A stretch of 64,000 nucleotides of DNA from Clostridia bacterium (GTDB lineage Bacteria > Bacillota > Clostridia > Christensenellales > Borkfalkiaceae). The stretch covers positions 28,870 to 92,869 of the forward strand of contig JAFQGG010000046.1 of the NCBI GenBank assembly GCA_017415505.1. The letters run 5' to 3'. The notes under the pieces were generated by a model. It was not told the DNA's origin and ran no database searches. It saw nothing but the letters and a program-made list of their open reading frames with translations. The first letter of the stretch is position 1; the number at the start of each line of letters is the position of its first letter. The translations under genes were made by a program, and so were the position numbers. Of the stretch, positions 16,846 to 25,519 are shown one piece after another.

Positions 16846-17238
16846 ATGAACATATGCGCAAGTCTTAAAAACTGCATACAAACGGCAAAAAGAAAACGCC
16901 GTATGAAACGGCTGGGCGGAAAATTTCCGTTTTCCTGCCGATTATACGGCGCGCCGAGCGCGCTCGTGCAAAGCCGAACGGGCGACGAATTGCAAATCGT
17001 CCAAGTATCCACCCAAGAGCACCCGAAAAACGCGTTCGTGTACAGTATTCCCTTAAACTGCGTGCTCGGGTATCTCGACGAACGCGCAAGCGAAAAGCTT
17101 TTGTTTTCCCTCGGCGCAGGGTTTTGCGTGGACGGCAAAATTCAATCGCTTGACGAAAGCGGTTGCGAAATTCTCGTATTCCCCACGAGCAAGCTCATGG
17201 AAGGCGTCGAAGATTTTTCCCACCTTTACGGGGAATGA
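16846..17238 (+). CDS. small basic protein, possibly HIRAN-like
   Basis: 130 residues if translated from ATG 16846, or 111 from ATG 16903; neither has a Shine-Dalgarno. The core LYGAPSALVQSRTGDELQIV..VYSIPLNCVLGYLDERASEKL resembles HIRAN domains (a beta-barrel found with DNA-repair helicases and alone), but similarity is weak. The N-terminus is Lys/Arg-rich. The promoter places the mRNA start at or next to the ATG, so it may be leaderless. Its 3' end overlaps the convergent ECF gene by 13 bp. Confidence 0.55.
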   Translation: MNICASLKNCIQTAKRKRRMKRLGGKFPFSCRLYGAPSALVQSRTGDELQIVQVSTQEHPKNAFVYSIPLNCVLGYLDERASEKLLFSLGAGFCVDGKIQSLDESGCEILVFPTSKLMEGVEDFSHLYGE

Positions 17239-17777
17239 CGCCCGCCCTTTTCCACGAATTGAAACGCTCTTTTTAACGGCAAAAACAGCAACGCGGAGGT
17301 TGCAAGCGCGGAAAGCGTATGCGTAAAGAGCACGGGCATGGAAGTTAAAAAATACACCCTAAACCCTTCCGCGGGATAACCGTACCAAAGGGGCGTAATG
17401 ACGCAATCGAGCAAGAAAAAACAAACGGTGCAAACGCAGGTAAGCAGACACACGAGCCAAAGTTTTCCTGCCCGTTTCCCGATCCAACCGAACAAAAGCG
17501 CAAGCAAATTATAATACGCCAAATACAAAATAAGTACGTTTGGATACACCCCGAAAACGAGCTGTCGCAAAAGCGCGAACACCGTTCCGCCGATCGCGCC
17601 CCGTTTCCAACCGAAAGTATAGGCAAACGCGACAAAAAGCACGGTGACGAGCTCCACGCCCGCCACGGCGGACAGCGCAAGCTGTACGCCGATCAACAGC
17701 GCGACGAACACGGCGATACAGGCGCAGTCCTTTGCCGAACGCACCGCCCCCGTTTTTTTGTTCTTATCCCCGTTCAC
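17226..17777 (-). CDS. ECF transporter S component, probably cobalamin-related
   Basis: 183 residues with about five or six membrane segments; VALLIGVQLALSAVAGVELV and VLFVAFAYTFGWKRGAIGG fit ECF substrate-binding components. It follows a DUF4430 lipoprotein by 15 bp and both are behind a cobalamin riboswitch, so cobalamin or a precursor is the inferred ligand. The energising EcfAT module is elsewhere. The start is GTG 17777. The intergenic 15 bp hold the recurrent decamer TACCTGCCCC (on the plus strand). Confidence 0.75.
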   Translation of the reverse strand: MNGDKNKKTGAVRSAKDCACIAVFVALLIGVQLALSAVAGVELVTVLFVAFAYTFGWKRGAIGGTVFALLRQLVFGVYPNVLILYLAYYNLLALLFGWIGKRAGKLWLVCLLTCVCTVCFFLLDCVITPLWYGYPAEGFRVYFLTSMPVLFTHTLSALATSALLFLPLKRAFQFVEKGGRHSP

Positions 17778-17792
17778 CTCGTACCTGCCCCC

Positions 17793-18179
17793 TTAAAAGC
17801 TTTGATATACCCACGCGTAAGTTTCCCCCGCAACGATAAGAATATCCGCAACCCCAAGCGTCGCGCTACCGAGCGTTTCCCCCTCGTAATCGAAGCTCCC
17901 CCACGCGGTATTGGCGTTGTTTTCGTCGGAAGTATACAGCATCCAATAGCTGTTCGTTCCGTTTTTCGTTCCGTTCAGGCTCGTTACCATGCCGTTTTGC
18001 ACGGTAAAAGTAAGTTTGCCCGATTCTTGCAATTCTTCCATGTAAACAAGCAAAGTCGTACCCTCCGCCACGGACGAATCCGCGGTGATAATCACGGGCT
18101 TTGCTTCTTTGTTGCAAGAGGCAAAAGCAAAACAAAACGAGAGGAAAAGAGAAATTAGAAAAACCGTTGCGCGTTTCAT
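17793..18179 (-). CDS. DUF4430 (transcobalamin C-terminal-like) lipoprotein
   Basis: 128 residues. A signal sequence (ATVFLISLFLSFCFAFASC) ends in a lipobox cysteine near residue 21, followed by a single DUF4430 domain with GTTLLVYMEELQ, TSLNGTKNG, YWMLYTSDENN and VADILIVAGETYAWVY. This domain is related to the C-terminal part of intrinsic factor/transcobalamin and occurs in surface B12-binding proteins. The start is ATG 18179 with SD AAGGAGG; the upstream extension of the frame is riboswitch. Likely role: surface capture of cobalamin for the neighbouring S component. Confidence 0.85.
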   Translation of the reverse strand: MKRATVFLISLFLSFCFAFASCNKEAKPVIITADSSVAEGTTLLVYMEELQESGKLTFTVQNGMVTSLNGTKNGTNSYWMLYTSDENNANTAWGSFDYEGETLGSATLGVADILIVAGETYAWVYQSF

Positions 18180-18200
18180 AAATATGCGCCTCCTTACATT

Positions 18201-18233
18201 AAAAAATCCAACCGCCGTTTCGTAGGCGTTTGG
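18201..18233 (-). terminator. riboswitch-controlled intrinsic terminator
   Basis: On the minus strand CCAAACGCC pairs with GGCGGTTGG across TACGAAAC, followed by ATTTTTT, just before the SD of the DUF4430 gene. Confidence 0.75.
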
Positions 18234-18309
18234 AAAGTAAGGCAAAACGAAACCGTCGCAAAGCGCGGTTTTTTTCATTTCGCCGTAAGCCTCCCCGCCC
18301 ACGGAAAAT

Positions 18310-18475
18310 TTCCTCAAACGCAGGGCAGGTCTCCCGGCTTACAACGCCCTTTTTCTCGCGTTTCTTTCCTTCCCGCGTTAGCAGTGAAAAGAAACGGGCG
18401 TTCTTACGGTTGCGGGGGCAGCGGGGTAAAAATCCCTCTTCCCTATTAAACGCCTTTCGCAAAAGGCGTACCGTG
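18310..18475 (-). promoter_or_regulatory. cobalamin (adenosylcobalamin) riboswitch
   Basis: The minus strand shows TTTAATAGGGAAG, CCCCGCTGCCCCCGCAACCG, CACTGCTAACGCGGGAAGG and the B12 box AAGCCGGGAGACCTGCC in the canonical order. A terminator hairpin lies between the aptamer and the first gene, indicating transcriptional control: cobalamin should stop transcription. Confidence 0.96.
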
Positions 18476-18494
18476 CGTTCGTATTTACGCTTTT

Positions 18495-18523
18495 ATTATA
18501 CGCCTTTCCTATATAAAAAGCAA
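18495..18523 (-). promoter_or_regulatory. promoter of the cobalamin riboswitch transcript
   Basis: TTGCTT, 17 nt, TATAAT; both hexamers and the spacing equal those of the THF riboswitch promoter at 13783-13811. Confidence 0.8.
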
Positions 18524-18603
18524 GCGTTTTCGCGCAAAAACGCTTGAAAGGAAAATTTTTTTCGATTATAAGGAATTTTTTGCAACTTTTTTTCGCAAAA
18601 GAC

Positions 18604-18632
18604 TTGAAAAAATCTACAAAAACAGTTATAAT
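18604..18632 (+). promoter_or_regulatory. promoter of the phosphohexomutase gene
   Basis: TTGAAA, 17 nt, TATAAT, about 55 bp upstream of ATG 18687. Confidence 0.7.
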
Positions 18633-18686
18633 ATAGATAACCATGTAAAAGGTTGCAAAAAATCTTCTACGGTAGGAATACGAAAA

Positions 18687-20273
18687 ATGACACTTGAAAA
18701 CTATTTACAATTGAAAAACGGCTCGGACGTGCGCGGCGTAGCGTGCGAAGGAATTGCGGGGCAACCCGTGACGCTCACGGAAGAAGCGGCGGAAAATATC
18801 GCCAAGGCTTTTTGCGTTTGGCTCATCTCCCATACGGGCAAAACGAAAGTAACCGTAGCCGTCGGCTACGATTCCCGTATCACCTCCCCCGCGCTTTGCG
18901 AAGCGGTGGTAAGAGGCGTTACCTCTACGGGACACGACGCGGTGGTGACGGGACTTTCCACCACCCCCTCTATGTTCATGCTTTTGCAGGACGAAAATTT
19001 CTTCGAGGGGCGCGTGCACGGCTCGATTATGATTACGGCGAGCCACTTGCCCTTTAACCGCAACGGTTTGAAGTTCTTCTCCAAGGCGGGCGGTTTGGAA
19101 GGCTCGGACGTAAAAGAGCTTTTGGAAATGGCGGCAACCTACCGTTTTGCCGAACCGGGCGAAGCAGGTAGCGTAACGAACGCGGAATATTTAGATATTT
19201 ACGCCAACTCCCTCGTGGAAAAAGTGCGCACGGCTTGCGGGGAAGAAGCCCCGCTTGCGGGCAAGAAAATTATCGTGGACGCAGGCAACGGCGCGGGCGG
19301 ATTTTTCGTGGATAAAGTACTTATCCCCCTCGGCGCGGACACGACGGGTTCGCAGTTCCTCGAACCGAACGGGAACTTCCCCAACCACGTGCCTAATCCC
19401 GAAAACGCGGACGCAATGCGTTCCGTTTGCGAAGCGGTGAAAAAGGCGAAAGCGGATTTCGGTATCATCTTTGATACGGACGTGGACCGCGCGGGCGCGG
19501 TGGACGAGAACGGCGAGGAAATCAACCGCAACCGCTTGATCGCGCTCATTTCCGCGATTTTGCTTGCGGAAAAGCAGGGCACGATCGTCACCGACTCGGT
19601 AACCTCTTCGGGGCTTGCCAAGTTTATTACCGCCAAAGGCGGTAAACATCGCCGTTTCAAGCGCGGTTATAAAAACGTAATTAACGAGGCAATTCGTTTG
19701 AACCAACAGGGCGAATACGCTCCCCTCGCCATTGAAACGAGCGGGCACGCGGCGCTTCAAGAAAATTATTTCCTCGACGACGGCGCGTATCTTATCACCC
19801 GACTTTTGATCGCGCTTGCCAAGGAAGCGAAAGAGGGCAGAAAACTTTCCGACCTTATCGCCGATTTGGAAATGCCCGCAGAAGCGGAAGAGCTTCGCGT
19901 GAATATTCTCGGCGACGTCGATTTCAAAGCGTTGGGCAAAAAGGTTATCGAGGATTACGCGGCGTACGCGCAAGATTTGTATTTCGCTACGCCCGAAACG
20001 GAAAACTGCGAGGGTTTCCGTTTGAACTACGACGACTTGCACGGCAACGGCTGGGCACTCGTGCGCATGAGCTTGCACGACCCCGTTATTCCTATCAACG
20101 TGGAAAGCGACAGCAAGGACGGCGTGGTAAAAATCGTCAAGGATTTGTATTATTTCTTAAAACGATACGATTTCCTCGACATTTCCCCGCTCGAAACTTC
20201 AATTGAAAATTGGCGCGCCCGCAAAAAAGCGGAAGTGAAAACCAAACTCGCAAATAGAAACAATAAAAAATAA
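18687..20273 (+). CDS. phosphohexomutase (phosphoglucomutase/phosphomannomutase family)
   Basis: 528 residues. The catalytic phosphoserine loop is in MITASHLPFNRNG, the metal loop in FDTDVDRAGAVD, the sugar-binding loop in AIETSGHAALQEN, and the C-terminal phosphate-binding region follows. It interconverts hexose-1- and hexose-6-phosphates; whether Glc, Man or GlcN is preferred cannot be told, but the enzyme could feed the UDPGP enzyme at 15445. Only a weak SD (GGTAGGAA) precedes ATG 18687. It is longer than typical 450-residue bacterial ManB proteins. Confidence 0.88.
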   Translation: MTLENYLQLKNGSDVRGVACEGIAGQPVTLTEEAAENIAKAFCVWLISHTGKTKVTVAVGYDSRITSPALCEAVVRGVTSTGHDAVVTGLSTTPSMFMLLQDENFFEGRVHGSIMITASHLPFNRNGLKFFSKAGGLEGSDVKELLEMAATYRFAEPGEAGSVTNAEYLDIYANSLVEKVRTACGEEAPLAGKKIIVDAGNGAGGFFVDKVLIPLGADTTGSQFLEPNGNFPNHVPNPENADAMRSVCEAVKKAKADFGIIFDTDVDRAGAVDENGEEINRNRLIALISAILLAEKQGTIVTDSVTSSGLAKFITAKGGKHRRFKRGYKNVINEAIRLNQQGEYAPLAIETSGHAALQENYFLDDGAYLITRLLIALAKEAKEGRKLSDLIADLEMPAEAEELRVNILGDVDFKALGKKVIEDYAAYAQDLYFATPETENCEGFRLNYDDLHGNGWALVRMSLHDPVIPINVESDSKDGVVKIVKDLYYFLKRYDFLDISPLETSIENWRARKKAEVKTKLANRNNKK

Positions 20274-20276
20274 AAT

Positions 20277-20800
20277 AAGCGACGGCGTTGAGAACGATTG
20301 ATTAGCAAATTTGCGCTTTAACGAGGAAAACGCAAGAAAGACAAGCTTTTCGCCCACGCGCATACTTGCCGTATGGAGCGTGTAAAGCACGAAGTTTTCC
20401 GTTAAAAATCAATCGGGCGAAACAAAGGAGCACAAAACAAAAAAAATTAAAGCGACGGCGTTGAGAACGGTTGATTAGCATTTATGCGCTTTAACGAGGA
20501 AAACGCAAGAAAGACAAGCTTTTCGCCCACGCGCATACTTGCCGTATGAAAGTGGAAACAAAGAGCAGAGTTTTTCCGTTAAAAATCAATCGGGCGAAAC
20601 AAAGGAGCACAAAACAAAAAAAATTAAAGCGACGGCGTTGAGAACGATTGATTAGCATTTATGCGCTTTAACGAGGAAAACGCAAGAAAGACAAGCTTTT
20701 CGCCCACGCGCATACTTGCCGTATGAAAGTGGGCGCAAAGTGTAGTATTTCGCAGGGTTTTTCCGTTAAAAATCAATTGGGCGAAACAAAGGAGCAATAA
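20277..20800. repeat. tandem array of three structured repeats (173-177 bp)
   Basis: Units start at 20277, 20450 and 20627 with AAGCGACGGCGTTGAGAAC. Within each unit GATTGATT..TTTAACGAGGAAAA is roughly complementary to TTTTCCGTTAAA..AATCAATC, enclosing an apical hairpin CATACTTGCCGTATG (20361, 20534, 20711). Each unit ends in AAACAAAGGAGCA. The last unit abuts the transketolase SD. No coding capacity is apparent. Confidence 0.85.
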
Positions 20801-20816
20801 AAAAAGGAGATATAAA

Positions 20817-22817
20817 ATGGACGTACAAAAAACCACCATCAACGCGATAAGAATTTTATCGGCAGAAGCAATCGAATCGGCAAAATCGGGACATCCCGGT
20901 CTTCCTATGGGCTGTGCCCCTATCGCGTATACGCTGTATCAATACTTTTTGAAATTTAATCCCAAGGACGCGAAGTGGGATAACCGCGATAGATTTATTC
21001 TTTCGGCGGGTCACGGGTCTATGCTCGACTATTCCCTCCTCTATCTTTACGGGTACGGGCTTACGAAAGAGGATTTGATGAGTTTCCGTCAATTCGGTTC
21101 GAAAACCCCCGGTCATCCCGAATACGGTCATACCGTAGGTATTGAAACGACGACGGGACCGCTTGGACAAGGCATCGCGAACGCGGTGGGTATGGCACTT
21201 GCGGAAGCAAACCTCGCGGCGAAATACAACCGTCCCGGGTTCGATATCGTAGACCATTACACCTACGCAATTTGTGGCGACGGGTGCTTGGAAGAAGGTA
21301 TCGCGTACGAGGCTTGCTCGTTCGCGGGCACGCACGCACTCGGCAAACTTATCCTTTTCTACGACGATAACGATATCACGATCGAAGGGGATACGGACGT
21401 TACATTTAAGGAAAACGTGGGCGCACGCTTCGCGGCGCAAAATTGGCAAGTGCTCCACGTGGATCTCGTCGCTTCCCCCGACGACGTGGACGCGTTGAAA
21501 GAAGCGATTGAAAAAGCGAAAGCAAAAACGGACAAACCCTCCGTTATTATTTGTCATACGCGTATCGGTTACGGCTCCCCCCTCGAAGGAAGCGCGAAAT
21601 GTCACGGCGCGCCCCTCGGCGTAGACAATCTTGAAAAATCTAAGAAAAAGCTCGGTTGGGAATATCCCCCTTACGAAGTTCCGCAAGAGGTGTTCGACCA
21701 CTGTGCGGAAGCGGCGAAAACGGGCGCGGAAGCGGAAAGAGATTGGAAAAAGCTCTTTATCGATTACGAATGCGAATATCCCGAGCTTGCGCAAGAATAT
21801 AAGGACGCGATGGCGGGCGTAAAACCCGACTTCGACGCGATGGACGATTTGTACGAATTCGACAAACCCATGGCAACCCGTCAAACCTCCGCGAAGGTGC
21901 TCAATAAGCTCGCGGCGAAGATGCCCGCGCTCATGGGCGGTTCGGCAGACCTCGCGCCTTCCAATCTTTCGGATATGAAGGATACGGACGAAATCAAATA
22001 CGGTACTTTCGCGCCCGATAACTTCGGCGGTAGAAATATCCACTTCGGTATCCGCGAACACGCGATGGCGGCAATTGCGAACGGTATGCAACTGCACGGC
22101 GGTTTGCAAGCGTACTGCGCGACCTTCTTCGTGTTCTCCGATTACTGCAAACCCGCTATGCGTTTGTCCGCGCTTATGAAATTGCCCGTTACCTATATCA
22201 TGACGCACGACTCGATCGGCGTAGGCGAAGACGGACCTACCCATCAACCCGTAGAACAGCTTATCATGCTTCGTTCCATTCCCGGCATGAAAGTATACCG
22301 TCCCGCGGACGGCAAGGAAACGGCGGCGGCTTGGGTTTCCGCTATGCGCGGTGCAGAACCTACCGTACTCGTACTCACCCGTCAAAACTTGCCCCAATAC
22401 GCAAACAGCGGTAAGGAAGCTTTGAAGGGCGGTTATATCTTGGAAGACTGCGAGGGCACGCCCGACGTACTTTTGATCGGTACGGGTTCGGAAGTCGAAC
22501 TTTGCGTGAAAGCAAAAGCGGTGTTGGCGGAAAAAGGTGTGAACGCACGCGTCGTGTCTATGCCCTGTATCGAAGAATTTGAAAAGCAAAGCGCGGAATA
22601 CAAGGCAAGCGTTATCCCTTCGGAAGTACAAGCGAGAGTATGCGTGGAAGCAGGCTCGCCGTATAGCTGGTATAAATACCTCGGCGAAAAAGGCGAAGCG
22701 GTTTGCATGACGACCTTCGGCGCGTCCGCACCCGCAGGCAAGCTGTTCGAACACTTCGGTTTCACCGTTGAAAACGTCGTGGAAAAAGCGCTTGCGACCG
22801 TTGAAAAGTGCAAATAA
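20817..22817 (+). CDS. tkt: transketolase
   Basis: 666 residues, full-length. Thiamine-diphosphate and catalytic motifs are present: FILSAGHGSMLDYSLLYL, HTVGIETTTGPLGQG, the TPP motif ICGDGCLEEGIAYEA, GIREHAMAAIANG and HDSIGVGEDGPTHQPVEQ. It transfers two-carbon units in the non-oxidative pentose phosphate pathway. The SD AAAGGAG sits 8 bp upstream of ATG 20817, directly after a tandem repeat array. A strong terminator follows at 22834. Confidence 0.97.
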   Translation: MDVQKTTINAIRILSAEAIESAKSGHPGLPMGCAPIAYTLYQYFLKFNPKDAKWDNRDRFILSAGHGSMLDYSLLYLYGYGLTKEDLMSFRQFGSKTPGHPEYGHTVGIETTTGPLGQGIANAVGMALAEANLAAKYNRPGFDIVDHYTYAICGDGCLEEGIAYEACSFAGTHALGKLILFYDDNDITIEGDTDVTFKENVGARFAAQNWQVLHVDLVASPDDVDALKEAIEKAKAKTDKPSVIICHTRIGYGSPLEGSAKCHGAPLGVDNLEKSKKKLGWEYPPYEVPQEVFDHCAEAAKTGAEAERDWKKLFIDYECEYPELAQEYKDAMAGVKPDFDAMDDLYEFDKPMATRQTSAKVLNKLAAKMPALMGGSADLAPSNLSDMKDTDEIKYGTFAPDNFGGRNIHFGIREHAMAAIANGMQLHGGLQAYCATFFVFSDYCKPAMRLSALMKLPVTYIMTHDSIGVGEDGPTHQPVEQLIMLRSIPGMKVYRPADGKETAAAWVSAMRGAEPTVLVLTRQNLPQYANSGKEALKGGYILEDCEGTPDVLLIGTGSEVELCVKAKAVLAEKGVNARVVSMPCIEEFEKQSAEYKASVIPSEVQARVCVEAGSPYSWYKYLGEKGEAVCMTTFGASAPAGKLFEHFGFTVENVVEKALATVEKCK

Positions 22818-22833
22818 TTCGTTCCTAATTTCC

Positions 22834-22867
22834 CACCCCGCGAAAAATTTTCGCGGGGTGATTTTTT
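22834..22867 (+). terminator. terminator of transketolase
   Basis: CACCCCGCGAAAA pairs with TTTTCGCGGGGTG, followed by ATTTTTT. Confidence 0.85.
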
Positions 22868-22902
22868 GAACACGAAATCGTAAGATTTTTGAAAAAAATT
22901 AC

Positions 22903-23290
22903 GCATGTAAACCAATTTTGGTTTACATGCCTTTTCTAAAAATAAGCGAAAAATTATTCTATCGTAAAAATTCCGCAGGAAAATTTTTTGAATCCAAAAA
23001 CTTAAAATTTTTGAAAAAAATTACGCATGTAAACCAATTTTGGTTTACATGCTTTTTGTTAGAAATAAGCCAAAAAACATTCTATCGTAAAAATTCGCGA
23101 GGATTTTTTGAAGCAAAATCGTAAAATTTTCAAAAAATTACACATGTAAACCAATTTTGGTTTACATACTTTTCGCCAAACAACCGAGAAAAGAATCTTA
23201 ACGTAAAAAAATTTGCGGGGGATTTTTACATACAATATCATCAAATTTTAAGAAATTTACACATGTAAACCAAATTTAGTTTACATGGTT
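22903..23290. repeat. four tandem ~120-bp repeats centred on a GTAAACC inverted repeat
   Basis: Inverted repeats GCATGTAAACCAA-tt-TTGGTTTACATGC lie at 22903 and 23025, and slightly diverged ones at 23142 and 23262, spaced 122, 117 and 120 bp. The intervening sequence (AATAAGC.., CTATCGTAAAAATT, GATTTTTTGAA) is also repeated. AT-rich, no gene. Beyond the array, 23291-23486 shows nothing I recognise. Confidence 0.85.
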
Positions 23291-23486
23291 TTCACCGAAA
23301 ATAAGCAAGAAAATTGTACTATCGTAAAAAATTAGGTTGATCTTTTTTAGTGTAAATGAAAAAATAAAATTTTCGCTCAATTATCACTTTTTCAAAATCA
23401 AACTAACGCAAAGACATTGTATACTGTATATATAAATTTAGCACACCCGATTCCTTCATTCCAAGGAACACCTCCATATAATTGCG

Positions 23487-23522
23487 ATAGCGCATACTCC
23501 TTTTGCGGGGAGTATGCGCTAT
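23487..23522. promoter_or_regulatory. 14-bp inverted repeat upstream of the glycoside hydrolase promoter
   Basis: ATAGCGCATACTCC and GGAGTATGCGCTAT are perfectly complementary with an 8-nt loop and end 48 bp before the -35 box. It could be an operator or a terminator-like hairpin (no T-run). Confidence 0.4.
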
Positions 23523-23569
23523 TGACTTAAAACTCGCTAAGATTTGTCCTAATTTTGAAAGAAATTGTC

Positions 23570-23598
23570 TTGTTTTTTTGTAAACGATATGCTATAAT
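23570..23598 (+). promoter_or_regulatory. promoter of the glycoside hydrolase-SGNH operon
   Basis: TTGTTT, 17 nt, TATAAT, 37 bp before ATG 23636. Confidence 0.7.
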
Positions 23599-23635
23599 GG
23601 AACTATCCTATGAAAATATAACGAGGTATACAATT

Positions 23636-25507
23636 ATGAAAGAGCACAAACGGTTTTTCGGCTTACACTTCGACTTCCACGCGGGAAACGACGTGGAAAT
23701 CGGCGGGAACACCACGGCGGAGGATATCGAAAGATATATCCTTGAATGTAAACCCGATTTTATCCAATGCGACTGCAAAGGACACGCGGGCAACAGCAGT
23801 TACCCCACGAAAGTCCCCGCGGCAAAGCCCGCGGATAAGATCGTCGCGGACAATATGCGCGTATGGAGCGACGTAGCAAAAAAACACGGAATCCCCCTCT
23901 ACGTGCACTATTCGGGCGTTTGGGACGGAGAATACGCGAAGAAGAACCCCGATCAAATCGCCGTGCAACCGGAAAATGAAACCGATCCGAGATTTATCTC
24001 GCTCAAAGGTCGGTACGTACACGACGTACTCATTCCGCAACTGAAAGAGCTTATCGACGAATACGGCATTTCGGGTGTTTGGGTAGACGGCGACTGTTGG
24101 GCGGCGTATGCCGATTTCTCCGAAAACGCACCCGTGCCCCTTAGCAAAGATATGTCCAGACGGGAATTGAACGAGCATACGAGCAAGGCGTTTTACAAAT
24201 ACGTACAAACCTACGCAGACGAATTGCACGCTTACGCGCCCGATTTTAAGGTAATTAGCAACTGGCTGTATACGAGCTATACCCCCGATAAACCCACCGT
24301 ACCTATCGATTTCATTTCGGGAGATTTCCCTCATAATAATAGCGTACATGAAGCGCGCTACGAAGGACGCGCGATTGCCCTTCGCGGAATTCCTTGGGAT
24401 TTGATGGCGTGGGGGTTTGAGTGTATTCACCGTTCCCATAAATCCTCCGTACAGCTTATGCAAGAAGCGGCGACTATCGTTTGCCTTGGCGGTGGTTTCC
24501 AAATCTACGAAAATCAAAACTCCGACGGTAGCGCAAAACGCGCGTGTTACGGTCGTTACGCCCCCGTTGGAGAATTTATGCGCAAAAGAGAATTTTTGTA
24601 CGGTCTTCAACCCACCGCACAGGTCGGCATTCTCTTTGACGGAGAATCGTATTATCACGACAGCTACGTCTTCTGCGCCTCGGGCGTAACAAGACCGATT
24701 ATCGGCGCGGTGAACGCGGTTCTCGACGCGCAGTACACGGCGAATATTTTCTACGATTATCAAACGGAACAGTTTGAAAAGCACGATATTATCGTCGTAC
24801 CCGAATGGAAATATATCAAAGACGAAACGAAAGAGGCTTTACTTGCCTACACGAAAAAAGGCGGTAAACTGATTATAATGGGCATTGAGGCGTGCCAACA
24901 GTTCGGCGAGCTCATCGGCGTTTCGTTTGGAGAAACAAAAGGTTTCAAAAGCGTTTATTTGCACGGTGAAAACGATTATTTTGCCACCGTCAACAACACC
25001 AACTCCAACGAAGATTATCCCGTACTCGATTTGGTAACGGGCGAAGAGGGTATTTACAGCAACTGCGATTTGCGTTATAAAGAACTCCCCGCCTACCGCG
25101 TGGAAGCTTACGGCGAGGGCAAGGTGGTATTCGTGCCGTTTGCGTACGGAACTTCCTATTTCGATTACCGCTCGTTTACTTCGCGCGATTACTTAAAAAA
25201 TATTATACAATCGCTGTCCGCGCCCCTCGTGAAAATTAACCGCAAGTATATCGATATAACGATGCAACCGAGCGAAAAGGGCGTATATTTGAACCTTGTG
25301 AATATGTTGCAAGGCAGACACGCACTCACCTACGGCACGTTCGACGAAATCCCCGAAATTTATAACGTAGAAATCCGTTACGGAAAGAAATGCAAAGAAG
25401 TCAAAATGCCACTTGGCGAAAACTTCACTTACGAAATCACCGAAAACGAAACGGTGGTACGCTTAGAAAAACTGGAAATCCACAGCGTAATTGAATTTAT
25501 TGAATAA
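23636..25507 (+). CDS. alpha-L-fucosidase-like glycoside hydrolase (GH29/GH151 type)
   Basis: 623 residues. An N-terminal TIM-barrel-like domain (FFGLHFDFHAGNDVEIGG, CDCKGHAGNSSYPTK, YVHYSGVWD, GVWVDGDCW, ISGDFPHN) is followed from about residue 365 by a beta-galactosidase-trimerisation-like domain (IIVVPEWKYIKDET, GGKLIIMGIEA) and a C-terminal beta domain. The layout is that of GH151-type fucosidases. There is no signal peptide, so it acts in the cytosol on imported oligosaccharides. ATG 23636 with GAGG at suitable distance is preferred to upstream in-frame starts that precede the promoter. An SGNH gene follows after 12 bp. Confidence 0.75.
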   Translation: MKEHKRFFGLHFDFHAGNDVEIGGNTTAEDIERYILECKPDFIQCDCKGHAGNSSYPTKVPAAKPADKIVADNMRVWSDVAKKHGIPLYVHYSGVWDGEYAKKNPDQIAVQPENETDPRFISLKGRYVHDVLIPQLKELIDEYGISGVWVDGDCWAAYADFSENAPVPLSKDMSRRELNEHTSKAFYKYVQTYADELHAYAPDFKVISNWLYTSYTPDKPTVPIDFISGDFPHNNSVHEARYEGRAIALRGIPWDLMAWGFECIHRSHKSSVQLMQEAATIVCLGGGFQIYENQNSDGSAKRACYGRYAPVGEFMRKREFLYGLQPTAQVGILFDGESYYHDSYVFCASGVTRPIIGAVNAVLDAQYTANIFYDYQTEQFEKHDIIVVPEWKYIKDETKEALLAYTKKGGKLIIMGIEACQQFGELIGVSFGETKGFKSVYLHGENDYFATVNNTNSNEDYPVLDLVTGEEGIYSNCDLRYKELPAYRVEAYGEGKVVFVPFAYGTSYFDYRSFTSRDYLKNIIQSLSAPLVKINRKYIDITMQPSEKGVYLNLVNMLQGRHALTYGTFDEIPEIYNVEIRYGKKCKEVKMPLGENFTYEITENETVVRLEKLEIHSVIEFIE

Positions 25508-25519
25508 AAGGAGAACGAT

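Noticed and set aside
22903-23290. Possible CRISPR array
   Set aside because: Units are about 120 bp, the sequence between inverted repeats is itself repeated rather than unique, and no cas gene is in the window.
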